A stretch of 64,000 nucleotides of DNA from Roseiarcus sp963820775. Lineage in GTDB: Bacteria; Pseudomonadota; Alphaproteobacteria; Rhizobiales; Beijerinckiaceae. The notes beneath the pieces were generated by a model. That model saw only the letters and a list, made by a program, of their open reading frames with translations. It had not been told where the DNA came from and searched no databases. The DNA lies in NCBI GenBank assembly GCA_963820775.1, contig CAWGBF010000015.1:806001-870000 (forward strand), in the 5' to 3' direction. This document shows, in pieces, positions 53,877 to 63,304 of the stretch (its first letter is position 1; each line of letters opens with the position of its first letter). The translations under genes were made by a program, and so were the position numbers.

Positions 53877-56066
53877 TTACCGCCTGTCGTCGTCATCCGA
53901 GGAGCGCTGGGAGTCCTTGTCACCTGCGGCGCGCTTGGCGGTCAGGCTGGCGAGGTCCTTGGCGTCGCGCAAGACCTCGGTCATACGCCCCAGGCCTCCG
54001 CCTTCGATGCCGATCTCTTTCATGAGACTGTCGATCATCGGCGCCTGAACGCGGTAGCGCAAGGCGGAATCGATGACTTCATCGGTGACGTTGCGGTTTC
54101 CCTGTCCGCCGCCTTTGGCGCCGTCAATGTGGAGAATCTTGATCGCCTCGATCTTCTCCATCGGCCGCACGCTCTCGCGCACAATGCCTTCGATCTTTTC
54201 GAGAAGCTTCCCGCGGAAGCGCGACAGGCGCGCCGCGCCGCTCAGCATGTTCTCCGCTTCATTGATTTGCATCGCGCCCTTGGCCTCGACCTCATAGCGG
54301 GCCGCGGCGCCTTCAGCCTTGATCTTCTCGGCCTCTGCTTCACCTGAGGCGGAAATGCGCGCGGCCTCGGCGAGGCTGGCCGCCGCGTCCTTCTCGGCTT
54401 CCGCCTTGCGCGTCAAGCGAAGCGCCTCGCGATCGGCCTCGCGCGCTGCGGCGATAAGGTCGGTGGTCTTGCGGCGCTCGGCGATCTCTCGCTCGCGGGT
54501 TGTGATCGCCTGCTCCTCAGCGGCGATCGCGCGCGCCCGCGCCCCCTCCGCAGCGGCGATCGCCACGGATCGTTCGGCGGTCTTGTTGGCGACCGCGATC
54601 GCGCTTTCGATCGTTGCGATCTCAACCTCTCGGTCGCGCTGCAGCTCGAGGCGGCGGATGTCGCCGTCGCGCGTCACCCGCGCTTCTGTCAGGCCCCGCT
54701 CCGTCGCAATACGCGCCCGTTCGATCTCCTCGCCGGAACTGATCTCGGCCTCCTCGAAGGCCTGACGCTTGGCGATGTTGAGCGCGTCGAGCTGCCGCTC
54801 GCGTTCGAGCCGCGCCTGATCCAGCGCCCGCTCTTGCGCGATTTGGGCGGTCTCGACGTCCTGCGCGGCGGCGATCTCGGCGCGCCGCTTATCCGCCTCT
54901 GCTTGGGCCAGTTCCGCCGTTTTCACCGCGACGGCGATCTGGCGGGTAATCTCGGCCACTTCGAGAGCGCGGCGCCGCTGCACCTCGACCTCGTTGCGCT
55001 CGCGGTCGCGCTCGATGCGCGCCTTCTCCAGCGAAAGCTCAAGCGCGATCTGCTCGCGCTCGGTTTGCTCGCGCGAACGGATCTCCGCCTCCTCGATTGA
55101 GCGGCGTCGGACGATCTCGCGATGCTCGATATCTTCCTGGTTCTGGATGCGCGCTTCCGCGAGGCTTCGCTCCTGCAGGAGCCGAGCCTTTTCGACCTCT
55201 TCGCGTGCGGCGATCTGCGCTTGTTCGGACTCGCGCTCACGCTCCGCGCGATCTTTGGCGAGTTCGACCCGCTGGGCGGCGCGGCGGATTTCGACGTCGT
55301 GCTCCTGGGCGATGCGCGCGTATTCACTGTCACGCTCGATGTCGAGAGAGCGGCGCTGGGCCTCTAGATTCTGTGTTCGGATTTCGATCTGGGTGCGCTG
55401 TTCGATCTCGTTGCGCATGCGTCGGCGCGCTTCGATGGTTTCGGTGAGCTGAGTGAGGCCCTCGGCGTCGAACGCGTTCGAACTGTCGAAGAACTCGAGC
55501 CCCGTCTGGTCCAGGTCGACAATCGCCACGCTTTCGAGTTCGAGGCCGTTCTGCGCGAGTCCCTCGGCGGCGGCCGCCTTGACGCGCTCGGCGTAGTCTT
55601 GCCTCAGTTCGTGCAGGTCTTCGAGGCTCATCTGCGCGGCGGCGGTGCGGAGCGCCGCGGCGAACCGGCCTTCGAACAGCTCTCGCGCGCTGTCGGGATC
55701 AAGCGTACGCCGGCCGAGCGTTTGGGCGGCGCGGCTCACCTGCTCGCGGGTCGAGCCGACGCGAACGAAGAAATCGGCGACGACGTCGACACGCATCCGG
55801 TCCTTGGTGATGAGGCCCTGCGATTGGCGGCGCGACACCTCGATCCGCATCACGTTCATGCCAACCGGCATGATCTCGTGCAGGACGGGAACGACCAGGG
55901 CGCCGCCGCTGATGACGACCTTCTCGCCGCCGAAGCCGGTCCGCACGAAGGCGGTTTCCTTGGTCGAACGCCGGTAGAGCCAGCGCAGTAGGTAGACGGC
56001 GATCACCACGACGATCGCCAGAGCGATCAGCCAAAGGATCACCGAACCGACTGTTTCGGCGCTCAT
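53877..56066 (-). CDS. Flotillin / SPFH-band 7 membrane protein (YqiK-like)
   Basis: A 729-residue protein. Residues about 8-28 form a membrane helix (SVILWLIALAIVVVIAVYLL), then a positive RWLYRRSTKE. The SPFH/PHB domain follows (AFVRTGFGGEKVVISGGALVVPVLHEIMPVGM... to VDLDQTGLEFFDSSNAFDAEGL). Residues about 215-620 are an extremely long Glu/Arg/Ala coiled coil with AE-rich repeats. Flotillins assemble into membrane microdomain scaffolds. It is unusual inside a transport-catabolic cluster; it lies 12 bases after the TIM-barrel gene and 11 bases before the SRPBCC gene. Confidence 0.9.
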   Translation of the reverse strand: MSAETVGSVILWLIALAIVVVIAVYLLRWLYRRSTKETAFVRTGFGGEKVVISGGALVVPVLHEIMPVGMNVMRIEVSRRQSQGLITKDRMRVDVVADFFVRVGSTREQVSRAAQTLGRRTLDPDSARELFEGRFAAALRTAAAQMSLEDLHELRQDYAERVKAAAAEGLAQNGLELESVAIVDLDQTGLEFFDSSNAFDAEGLTQLTETIEARRRMRNEIEQRTQIEIRTQNLEAQRRSLDIERDSEYARIAQEHDVEIRRAAQRVELAKDRAERERESEQAQIAAREEVEKARLLQERSLAEARIQNQEDIEHREIVRRRSIEEAEIRSREQTEREQIALELSLEKARIERDRERNEVEVQRRRALEVAEITRQIAVAVKTAELAQAEADKRRAEIAAAQDVETAQIAQERALDQARLERERQLDALNIAKRQAFEEAEISSGEEIERARIATERGLTEARVTRDGDIRRLELQRDREVEIATIESAIAVANKTAERSVAIAAAEGARARAIAAEEQAITTREREIAERRKTTDLIAAAREADREALRLTRKAEAEKDAAASLAEAARISASGEAEAEKIKAEGAAARYEVEAKGAMQINEAENMLSGAARLSRFRGKLLEKIEGIVRESVRPMEKIEAIKILHIDGAKGGGQGNRNVTDEVIDSALRYRVQAPMIDSLMKEIGIEGGGLGRMTEVLRDAKDLASLTAKRAAGDKDSQRSSDDDDRR

Positions 56067-56078
56067 TGCAACATCTCC

Positions 56079-56924
56079 CTAAAGGCTCGCTTTTTCGAAG
56101 GCGATCGATTTGAACCGGCGTGTCTGATCGGTCATGGCGCGCTCGGTTGGCAGGCGCTCCATTGACGATGCGCCATAAAAACCATGGCAGCGCCTGGTCG
56201 ATCGCAGGATGAATTCAGCGTCCTGAGGCTCCGCGACCGGTCCGCCGTGGACGAGGATGATCGCCTCCGGATTCACGTCAAGCGCTGCTCCCGCCCACTC
56301 GTCCACGAGTTGCGGGCAGTCTTCGAGCTTGCGCCCGGTATGCGCGCCGATTGTTCCACCGGCGGTCAGGCCAAGGTGGCAGACGATCACGTCCGCGCCG
56401 GCCCTCGCCATGGCCTTCGCGTCGTCGACGGAGAAGACATAAGGGGTCGTCAGCATATCCTTGGCGCGAGCAAGGGCGATCATTTCGACCTCGAGCGCGT
56501 AAGACATGCCTGTCTCTTCGAGGTTGGCGCGCATGATTCCGTCGACCAGTCCGACAGTCGGGAAATTCTGCACCCCCGAAAAGCCGAGACGCTTGAGGTC
56601 GTCGAGAAAAGGGTCGAACAGGCAAAAGGGGTCGGTGCCGTTGACGCCGGCGAGAACCGGCGTGCGCTTGACAACCGGCAGCACCTCCCGCGCCATCTCC
56701 CGGACGATCTCGTTGGCGTTGCCGTAGGCGAGCAGCCCCGCGAGCGAGCCTCGCCCCGCCATGCGGTAGCGGCCGGAATTGTAGATGACGATGAGGTCGA
56801 TGCCGCCCGCCTCCTCGCATTTGGCGGAAAGGCCCGTTCCTGCGCCGCCGCCAATGATGGGCTGGCGCGCCTTTTTCATCGCTTGGAGCTTGGCCAGAAC
56901 CGCCTGGCGCTCGACCCTGGGCAT
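56079..56924 (-). CDS. Phosphoenolpyruvate-hydrolase-like TIM barrel protein (PF09370 type)
   Basis: A 281-residue protein from ATG 56924, which shares one base with the upstream stop (TGATG). Seen: PIIGGGAGTGLSAKCEEAGGIDLIVIYNSGRYRMAGRGS, VLAGVNGTDPF, GVQNFPTVGLVDG, GADVIVCHLGLTAGGTIGA and GFYGASSMERLPTE. This is the PEP-hydrolase/IGPS-like TIM barrel family. In the tomato resistance protein Tm-1 the same type of barrel is fused behind a UPF0261 domain; here the two are separate but coupled genes. Its substrate is unknown. Confidence 0.85.
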   Translation of the reverse strand: MPRVERQAVLAKLQAMKKARQPIIGGGAGTGLSAKCEEAGGIDLIVIYNSGRYRMAGRGSLAGLLAYGNANEIVREMAREVLPVVKRTPVLAGVNGTDPFCLFDPFLDDLKRLGFSGVQNFPTVGLVDGIMRANLEETGMSYALEVEMIALARAKDMLTTPYVFSVDDAKAMARAGADVIVCHLGLTAGGTIGAHTGRKLEDCPQLVDEWAGAALDVNPEAIILVHGGPVAEPQDAEFILRSTRRCHGFYGASSMERLPTERAMTDQTRRFKSIAFEKASL

Positions 56925-57760
56925 CAGGCTCTCCGCTCGCGGCGCGGTCCGACGGACAGAAACGCGGCCGTCGTCGCCGCGATGAAGGCGTCGTCGTTGA
57001 TGTTGGCCTTGACTCGTTCGATGCGCCTCTGCGCGGTCTGTCGGACAGTCTGCTCCAGCGCCTCGAACAAAGCGGCGTCGGCCTCCGGATCGTGGAAAGG
57101 CTGGCCTGGGGCGTCGAGCGCGGACACGCCGCCCTCCGGCAACAGGAGCCTCACCGGACCTTCCATCTGGTTGATGCGGGCGCCCATCCATTCGCCGATG
57201 ACGCGGTTCTCTTGCGGCGTGGTCCGCATCAGCGTGACATTCGGGTTGTGAATCACGAACCGGCGCGCGGCGAACTTGTCCGGCACGGTGTCGCGCGGCC
57301 CGAAATTCACCATGTCCATCGCGCCGACCGACCCGATCCATGGCAGACGCGTGCGGATCGCGCCGCCAAAACGATCGCCGTCCGCCGGAAAAACGCCGCC
57401 GACCAGCATGTCGGCGAGCTCCGTCGTCGTCAGATCGACGAAGCCTGCGAGCATCCCGGAGTCGGCGAGGCTCTCCATCGAACGTCCGCCGGTCCCCGTC
57501 GCGTGGAAGACAAGGCAATCGAAGTCTGGCTCGAGGCGTCGCACAATCCCCTGCACCGCGGGCGTCGTCACGCCGAACATTGTGATTCCGACAGCGGGTC
57601 GCGCGAGACGGCGACGGGCGTCGCGCGCTTCCGGGGAGGGGCTCGCCGCGATCATGCCAGCGAGCGCATGGGCGGCGTTGCCGAGAACCTGCTCGGTAAT
57701 CAGGTTAAGGCCCTGCACGTCCGCCACCGAATACATCATCATGATGTCGGAAGCGCCCAC
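56924..57760 (-). CDS. Tm-1-like (UPF0261) ATP-binding protein, C-terminal part
   Basis: This frame holds the second half of a UPF0261 protein: GASDIMMMYSVADVQGLNLITEQVLGNAAHALAGMI, GITMFGVTTPAVQGIVRRL, FHATGTGGRSMESL and VSALDAPGQPFHDPEAD, ending AAFLSVGPRRERRA. The preceding residues are read in another frame (VISAGGSGGTSL, VPKVMVSTVAS, then GQVGPYV), so a one-base break lies near 57770. The missing N-terminal part is fused to the LivF ATPase. As given, this could start at ATG 57760 or be a fragment of the fusion. Bacterial UPF0261 function is unknown. Confidence 0.8.
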   Translation of the reverse strand: MGASDIMMMYSVADVQGLNLITEQVLGNAAHALAGMIAASPSPEARDARRRLARPAVGITMFGVTTPAVQGIVRRLEPDFDCLVFHATGTGGRSMESLADSGMLAGFVDLTTTELADMLVGGVFPADGDRFGGAIRTRLPWIGSVGAMDMVNFGPRDTVPDKFAARRFVIHNPNVTLMRTTPQENRVIGEWMGARINQMEGPVRLLLPEGGVSALDAPGQPFHDPEADAALFEALEQTVRQTAQRRIERVKANINDDAFIAATTAAFLSVGPRRERRA

Positions 57761-57901
57761 ATATGGGCCGACCTGGCCGAGGCGACGGTCGAGACCATCA
57801 CTTTCGGAACGCCGAGCGGCAGGCGGCGCATGCCGGCCGTGGCGAGCGAGGTGCCGCCGGACCCGCCGGCGGAGATCACCCCGCCGATCCCGCGCTCTCG
57901 A

Positions 57902-59134
57902 TCAATCCAGCGGGAGAAGGCCTCGGCCATCGCCGCGACCGAGGCGCCGCGGTCGCTGCCGAAGACGGCCGCGGAGCCGTTCGGGTGCATGGCCGCAACC
58001 TGGCTCGGGGTCACGTCTGCGCGGGACGGCTTGCCTGAAGTCGGAGAGATCGACGGTGCGGGTCGGAACGCCGTAGGCGCGAAGCCGGTCGCGGATGTAG
58101 CGGAGTTCATCGCCCTTGGTGTCGAACGTGCCGACGACAAGCGCCGTCCGCCCGATGCGCTCCGCAAAAGGTATTGGCAAGAGCCGAGGCGTCTCTGGAG
58201 CGCTGGCTGCGAGGGCCGGGCCCAGGCCCGCCTGCGCTGTCGGGCGAAGGCCCCAGCGGTTCGGCAAGTGATCGGCGCGGTAGACGGGAGCCTCGGCGCC
58301 ATCCGCCTCGCCGCCGCGGGCCACGCGGAAAACCTGGGGTGCCGTCGCCGCCGCCGCAGCAGCGGCGGCCGGGGCGGTGTCGGTCTCGTCATGGCCATGC
58401 CGCCCGACGCCGAGAAGCCGTTGCTGCAGATCGCGGTCGGCGGCGAGCGCGCTTGCGTCCATGATGCGGTTGACGCGTCCGTTCACCATGATCGCGACGT
58501 GATCCGAGACGGAGGTCGCGACGCCGATGTTCTGCTCGACGACGAGGATCGCGATGTCTTCCTCGTGCGCAAGGCGAATCAGAAGGTCGCGCACCTGAAT
58601 GACGATCATTGGGGCGAGCCCTTCGGTCGGTTCGTCCATGACCAAAAGGCGAGGATTGCTGAGGAGCGCGCGGGCGATCGCGAGCATCTGCTGCTCGCCG
58701 CCTGAAAGCTGGCCGCCGCCGTTGCTGCGCCGCTCGGCCAGACGCGGGAAAGTCGAATAGACGCGCTCAACCGTCCAAGAACCTTTGGCGCGCGTGCTGA
58801 GCCGCAGCGCCTCGTCGACCGAGAGGCTCGGCCAAAGCCGGCGGCCCTGGGGAACATAGCCGACGCCAGCGCGAACGATCTGATGCGTCTCGACGCCGAC
58901 AAGCTCACGGCCTTCAAAGCGGATCGAGCCTGAGCGAACGGGCATGAGGCCGACGATCGCGTTGCAGAGGGTCGTCTTTCCCATGCCGTTACGGCCGACG
59001 ACCGAGAGCACGCCGCGCTCGAGGGTTAACGAGACGCCCTGGAGCGCGTGCAACTCGCCATAGTAGACCTGCAGGTCCTGAACCTGCAGAACCGCCTTCG
59101 CTTTTTGCGGCGCCGGGGAGCGGATCTTATCCAT
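57902..59134 (-). CDS. LivF-type ABC ATPase fused to the N-terminus of a Tm-1-like domain (frameshifted)
   Basis: ATPase part, residues about 15-245: VQDLQVYYGELHALQGVSLTL, Walker A GRNGMGKTTL, LSGGEQQMLAIARALL, Walker B LLVMDEPTEGLAP and the LivF end VAIMVNGRVNRIMDA. An Ala-rich linker follows (TAPAAAAAAAATAP, about 254-267). From about residue 325, GRTALVVGTFDTKGDELRYIRDRL is the nucleotide loop of UPF0261. Near 58040 the frame slips: TVDLS should continue TSGKPSRADVTPSQVAA, found one frame over, so the listed tail from SDFRQAV on is out of frame. Restored, the gene runs from 59134 to 56924, about 735 residues. It overlaps LivG by 8 bases. Confidence 0.8.
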   Translation of the reverse strand: MDKIRSPAPQKAKAVLQVQDLQVYYGELHALQGVSLTLERGVLSVVGRNGMGKTTLCNAIVGLMPVRSGSIRFEGRELVGVETHQIVRAGVGYVPQGRRLWPSLSVDEALRLSTRAKGSWTVERVYSTFPRLAERRSNGGGQLSGGEQQMLAIARALLSNPRLLVMDEPTEGLAPMIVIQVRDLLIRLAHEEDIAILVVEQNIGVATSVSDHVAIMVNGRVNRIMDASALAADRDLQQRLLGVGRHGHDETDTAPAAAAAAAATAPQVFRVARGGEADGAEAPVYRADHLPNRWGLRPTAQAGLGPALAASAPETPRLLPIPFAERIGRTALVVGTFDTKGDELRYIRDRLRAYGVPTRTVDLSDFRQAVPRRRDPEPGCGHAPERLRGRLRQRPRRLGRGDGRGLLPLD

Positions 59135-59912
59135 GCCCAGTTCCGAGATAGATCGCCTGAACCTCTTCGTCGTCCTCGATCTCGTTCGGCGCGCCTTCCT
59201 TGAATATGCGGCCGTTGTGCATCATCGTCACATAAGAGGACACCTTGAGGGCGACGTCGAGATCGTGCTCGATGATGATGTATCCGATATGCGGGGGGAG
59301 CGCGTTGAGGATGGCGACGAGATCGCGCCGTTCGGCTGGCGAGAGACCCGCCGCCGGCTCGTCGAACAGGATGAACCGCGGCGCGCCCGTCAGCGACAGG
59401 GCGATTTCAAGCTGCCGCTGCTGGCCGTGGCTTAGCGTCGAGACCGGACTGTCCAGAATGTCGTCGAGATGAACGCTGCTCGCGATCGAATGCGCCTGCG
59501 CCATGGTGGCGTCTCGCGCGCCCGGGCGCATGAGAGACAGGCGCCCGCGAGAGACGCCACGGCAGGCGACGAAGATGCTGTCGATGACGGAGAGCCCTGC
59601 GAAGAGCTGGCTGATCTGGTAGGTGCGGCGCAGGCCGCGGCGGATCCGCTCATAGACGGGGAATGCGGTCACATCCTCGCTGAAGAAGCGGATGCGCCCA
59701 GTCGTCGGTGGGAAGTCGCCGGTCACCGCGTTGAACAGCGTCGTCTTGCCGGCGCCGTTCGAGCCGAGAATCGCCCGCCGCTCGCCGGCCTGAACCCGAA
59801 GGTTGATGTCAGCGAGGGCGACAAGGGCGCCGAACTGGCGGCCGACGCCCTCGAGCTCCAGCGCGAAGGCGCTGTTGGACGAGAGGCGTTCGGCGACGCT
59901 GCGGTCGACCAT
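59127..59912 (-). CDS. Branched-chain-amino-acid-type ABC ATPase (LivG-like)
   Basis: A 261-residue ATPase. Walker A GSNGAGKTTLFNAVTG, the LivG signature LSHGQQRQLEIALSLTG, Walker B FILFDEPAAGLSPAERRDL and the switch IEHDLDVAL are all present. It pairs with the LivF-like fusion to drive the fused LivHM permease. It follows the LivK-type binding protein by 28 bases. Confidence 0.92.
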   Translation of the reverse strand: MVDRSVAERLSSNSAFALELEGVGRQFGALVALADINLRVQAGERRAILGSNGAGKTTLFNAVTGDFPPTTGRIRFFSEDVTAFPVYERIRRGLRRTYQISQLFAGLSVIDSIFVACRGVSRGRLSLMRPGARDATMAQAHSIASSVHLDDILDSPVSTLSHGQQRQLEIALSLTGAPRFILFDEPAAGLSPAERRDLVAILNALPPHIGYIIIEHDLDVALKVSSYVTMMHNGRIFKEGAPNEIEDDEEVQAIYLGTGHG

Positions 59913-59940
59913 GGCGGGCGGCTTCCTTGGGTCGCTCAGG

Positions 59941-61188
59941 TCAAGGGCAACTCGGATTATCGCGGTTGGCGACGCCGAGCTTGAGAAAGTCAGCCTCCGG
60001 AATGCCGAGAGTCTGGTTGACCGCGGGGATGACCTTGACGACCTTATTGTAGAGATGCCCGTCGTCGGCCTTCGCGACCTCGGTCAGATAGTTGTCGGCG
60101 ATGGCCTGGCGGTTCTTGTCGAGCGTGACCTTGCCGGTCGGGGTGTCAAGCGAGAGATGCGTGAGCGCGTCCCTGAACTTAGCCTGATCACCGGAGACGT
60201 CGCCGTTGACCTTATCGAGCGCCGCAAGCATCGCCTCGGTTTCGATGTAGTAGCCTTGCGCGAACAGCGAGGGAGACGGGAACCCGTCTTTGTAAGCCGC
60301 TTTGTACTCGGCGACGAACTTCTTCCAGGCGGGAGTGTCGTCATTGTCGGCGATCGGGCCCGCGGCCGGCGTGCCGATCACATAGTCGCGCTGCTTGCCC
60401 TGGGTGCCGAGCACGGTCTGGTCGACGGTGATCGAGCCGCCGATCAGCGGCGCCGTCCCGCCCGCCTGCTGGTATTGGGTGAGGAAGTTCACGCCGTCGG
60501 CGCCGCCGAGCGCCACATAGATCGCGTCGACCTTGTCCGGAATGGCGGCGATGACCGACGAGAAATCCTTGTTGCCGATCGGCACCCAGAACTTCTTCGG
60601 CACATGTCCGCCAGCCTTGCAGAAATCGGCCATGAAGCCGAACACCTGGGTGTAGGGGAAGGAATAGTCCTCCGCGACCGTCACCACGGTATGGTAGCCC
60701 TTGTCCTTGAACGCGTATTCGCCGAGGCCCGCCATCCATTGCGCGCCGTCGGTGGTGAAGCGGAAGAAATTGGGCGCGGGATCGCGGAGCGTCGTGTCCT
60801 GCGCGGCGGATGTGCCGTTGATGAAGGTGACGTTGGGCTGGGTCTTGGCGTAGTCCTTGATCGCGAGGCCTTCGTCGCCCGAGAGCGGTCCGATCAGGAT
60901 CTTAACGCCGTCCTGCTCCACCAGCTTGCGCGCCGCCTTGACCGCGCTGTCGGGAGACGCGTCCGATGACCCCTTGATCACTTCGATTTTCTTGCCGCCC
61001 GCCGTATAATTGGCTTCCTTGAGCGCGAGCTCGGCGCCGCGCATGCTGTCCTGGCCGAGCACGGTGAAGGCCCCTTCGAGCGTCGCAAGCAACCCGACCT
61101 TGATCGAATCATCAGCGTACGCCCGTTGCGACGAGAGCGCGACGCTGGAAAGCAGCGCCAAAGTGACCCAAGACATTTTCACCTTCAT
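59941..61188 (-). CDS. Branched-chain-type ABC substrate-binding protein (LivK-like)
   Basis: A 415-residue type I periplasmic-binding protein. The signal peptide ends YA-DD after about 25 residues. Seen: IKVGLLATLEGAFTVLGQDSMRGAELALKEANY, DGVKILIGPLSGDEGLAIKDYAKTQP, FRFTTDGAQWMAGLGEYAF and SLFAQGYYIETEAML. The fold is that of Peripla_BP_6, which binds amino acids, amides, urea or aromatic acids. Substrate is uncertain; amide-like ligands would suit the neighbouring amidohydrolases. Confidence 0.88.
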   Translation of the reverse strand: MKVKMSWVTLALLSSVALSSQRAYADDSIKVGLLATLEGAFTVLGQDSMRGAELALKEANYTAGGKKIEVIKGSSDASPDSAVKAARKLVEQDGVKILIGPLSGDEGLAIKDYAKTQPNVTFINGTSAAQDTTLRDPAPNFFRFTTDGAQWMAGLGEYAFKDKGYHTVVTVAEDYSFPYTQVFGFMADFCKAGGHVPKKFWVPIGNKDFSSVIAAIPDKVDAIYVALGGADGVNFLTQYQQAGGTAPLIGGSITVDQTVLGTQGKQRDYVIGTPAAGPIADNDDTPAWKKFVAEYKAAYKDGFPSPSLFAQGYYIETEAMLAALDKVNGDVSGDQAKFRDALTHLSLDTPTGKVTLDKNRQAIADNYLTEVAKADDGHLYNKVVKVIPAVNQTLGIPEADFLKLGVANRDNPSCP

Positions 61189-61246
61189 CTACTCCTCCCT
61201 TGAATTGGGTCGATCTTTAGACCCTTGAACGTCCCTCTGGCGGCGC

Positions 61247-63304
61247 TCACGCTTCCCTTAGCGACTTCTGAGCCAAAGCAGGCTGAACGCGCCGCCAAAG
61301 CCCCAGAATGCCGTCTGGAGAGACGAAAACGATGATGAGAAAGATGGCGCCGATGAGTGTGTTGAATCGGTCGGCGCCGACAAGGTCGATGGCGAAAGTC
61401 TTGAGCACCACGTAGAGCGCTGCTCCGAGGAAGGGTCCTATCGGGTGCCGCATGCCGCCGATCACGGCAATAACGAGAATGCCGATGGATTCGCTCACGC
61501 TGACCGTTCCGGGCGAAATACGTCCGTTGAACCAGACGTAAAGCACGCCGGCGACTCCGGCGATGAGCCCCGCGAAAAAGAACGCGGCGATCCGAAGCCA
61601 AGTGACGTCGTAGCCGACAGCGCGGGCGCGCCGCGGATTGTCCCGACTCGCCATGAGCGCCAGGCCGAACGTCGAGCGCGCGGCGTAGACGACCGCCACA
61701 TATGCGAGCGCCGCCATGGCGAGGCAGAGAAAGTAGAACGGGATGGCGTCTCGCCACGCGACGCCGAACACGTTCGGCGGCGCGACCCCGCGAAAGCCGG
61801 AATGGCCGTTGAACAGCGAGTAGTTCTGCTGGGCTAGGTAGAAAAAAGCGACGCCGACGGCGAGCGTGATCATGATCGTGTAGATGCCGGCCGTGCGCAC
61901 CGCGATCGCGCCGATAAGAGCGGAGACGATACCGGCCACGAGGATCGCGACGGGGACGTAGATTTCCCACGGCCAATTGAGGCCGAGAACCCCCGTGCCG
62001 TTCGGGCCCAGGATCGCAACCGCATAGCCGGCGACGCCGGCGACGGTCAGCTGGGCCATCGAGACCATGCCGCCGTAGCCGCCGAGAATCGTGAGCGACA
62101 GCGCGATCATACCGAGAATGAGCGTCTGGGCCCCGAGCTGAAACACGACGAAAGGGGTAGCGACGACTGGAAAGAGGATCAGCGCTACCGCTAACGCCGC
62201 CGTAGACGGCGTTAGCTCGACAGGCACTATGTCGCCTGCCGCCAGCGGTCGCGGCGGGTCGGCCGACCTCGTCCGCGCGTTGCCCATGATCCCCTGTGGG
62301 CGCAACGCCAGCGTCACCACCATGATCACGAAGGTCAGAACGACGCCGTAGGTCGGAAAGTAAACGAGGCCCAGCTGCTCGGCGAGCCCGATCAGCAGGG
62401 CGCCGATGGCGGCGCCGGTGATCGAGCCCATGCCGCCGACAATGACGACAACGAGCGAAGCCATCAGGTAGCGCACGTCTTCGCCTGGCGCGACCGACAG
62501 CGCCGAGCCGCCGATCACGCCCGAAAGCCCTGCCAAAAGACCGCCAATGGCGAAGACGCCAACAAACAGGAGGCGAACGTTCACGCCGGCCGCCGACAGC
62601 ATGCCGCGATCATCCACGCCGGCGCGGATCATCGCGCCAAACCGCGTTCGGTTGATCGCGAGCCACAGGACCGCGCCGATGACGAGCGAGATCGCGAGAA
62701 CGACGAGGCGGTAGAACGGATAGCGCAACGTCACGATCTGACCGTTCGACTTGACCGCCGTGATGATCGGCGTCGCGACGGCGCCGTCGAGCATCGACGG
62801 TATCGAGAACTGGAGCGTCTTGCCGCCCCAGATCGCGAGCATGAGATCAGCGGCCACGATCGAGATGCCGATCGTGACCAGCGTCTGCCGCAGATCGTCG
62901 CCGGTCAGCCTTTGGAAGACGAAGATCTGCAGCAAAGCGCCGACCGCCGCGATGGCCAGCGCGCCCGCGGCGACGCCAATAAACCAGTTTCCGCTCCAGG
63001 TCGCGGCGTCGTAGCCGATATAGGCGCCGAGGAGGAAGAGGGACCCATGCGCGAGATTGACGTTGCGCATGAGGCCGAAGACAAGCGTGAAGCCGCTCGC
63101 GACCAGGAAATAAAGGCCCGCCAGTGTCACGCCGTTCAGGATCGCGCTGACAAACGTCTTCTTTCCGCCGAGCAACTCGTCCAGCCAGTCGGGCCAGATC
63201 CCGAAGATCATCCAAAGCAGCACGGCGCCGGCGAGAAGACCGGCGCCGATCCAGACCTGTCGCGCGGTAGGGCCCGCGGCGGCATTTGTTACAGCGAGGC
63301 TCAC
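61247..63304 (-). CDS. Fused LivH-LivM branched-chain-type ABC permease
   Basis: A 685-residue membrane protein in which two normally separate permeases are joined. The LivH-like half (about 1-325) has GVTLAGLYFLVASGFTLVFGLMRNVNLAHGSLFLLGAY and the coupling loop RFGAMIRAGVDDRGMLSAAGVNV. The LivM-like half (about 360-685) has MVSMAQLTVAGVAGYAVAIL, GLALMASRDNPRRARAVGYDV and VIGGMRHPIGPFLGAALYVVL. The linker is near residues 335-360. It overlaps the upstream amidohydrolase by 4 bases. Such fusions are known in alphaproteobacterial Liv-type importers. Confidence 0.92.
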   Translation of the reverse strand: MSLAVTNAAAGPTARQVWIGAGLLAGAVLLWMIFGIWPDWLDELLGGKKTFVSAILNGVTLAGLYFLVASGFTLVFGLMRNVNLAHGSLFLLGAYIGYDAATWSGNWFIGVAAGALAIAAVGALLQIFVFQRLTGDDLRQTLVTIGISIVAADLMLAIWGGKTLQFSIPSMLDGAVATPIITAVKSNGQIVTLRYPFYRLVVLAISLVIGAVLWLAINRTRFGAMIRAGVDDRGMLSAAGVNVRLLFVGVFAIGGLLAGLSGVIGGSALSVAPGEDVRYLMASLVVVIVGGMGSITGAAIGALLIGLAEQLGLVYFPTYGVVLTFVIMVVTLALRPQGIMGNARTRSADPPRPLAAGDIVPVELTPSTAALAVALILFPVVATPFVVFQLGAQTLILGMIALSLTILGGYGGMVSMAQLTVAGVAGYAVAILGPNGTGVLGLNWPWEIYVPVAILVAGIVSALIGAIAVRTAGIYTIMITLAVGVAFFYLAQQNYSLFNGHSGFRGVAPPNVFGVAWRDAIPFYFLCLAMAALAYVAVVYAARSTFGLALMASRDNPRRARAVGYDVTWLRIAAFFFAGLIAGVAGVLYVWFNGRISPGTVSVSESIGILVIAVIGGMRHPIGPFLGAALYVVLKTFAIDLVGADRFNTLIGAIFLIIVFVSPDGILGLWRRVQPALAQKSLREA

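Noticed and set aside
53865..55991. Plus-strand Ser/Arg-rich frames opposite the flotillin gene
   Set aside because: Shadow of a highly repetitive Glu/Arg/Ala coiled coil; no start signals.
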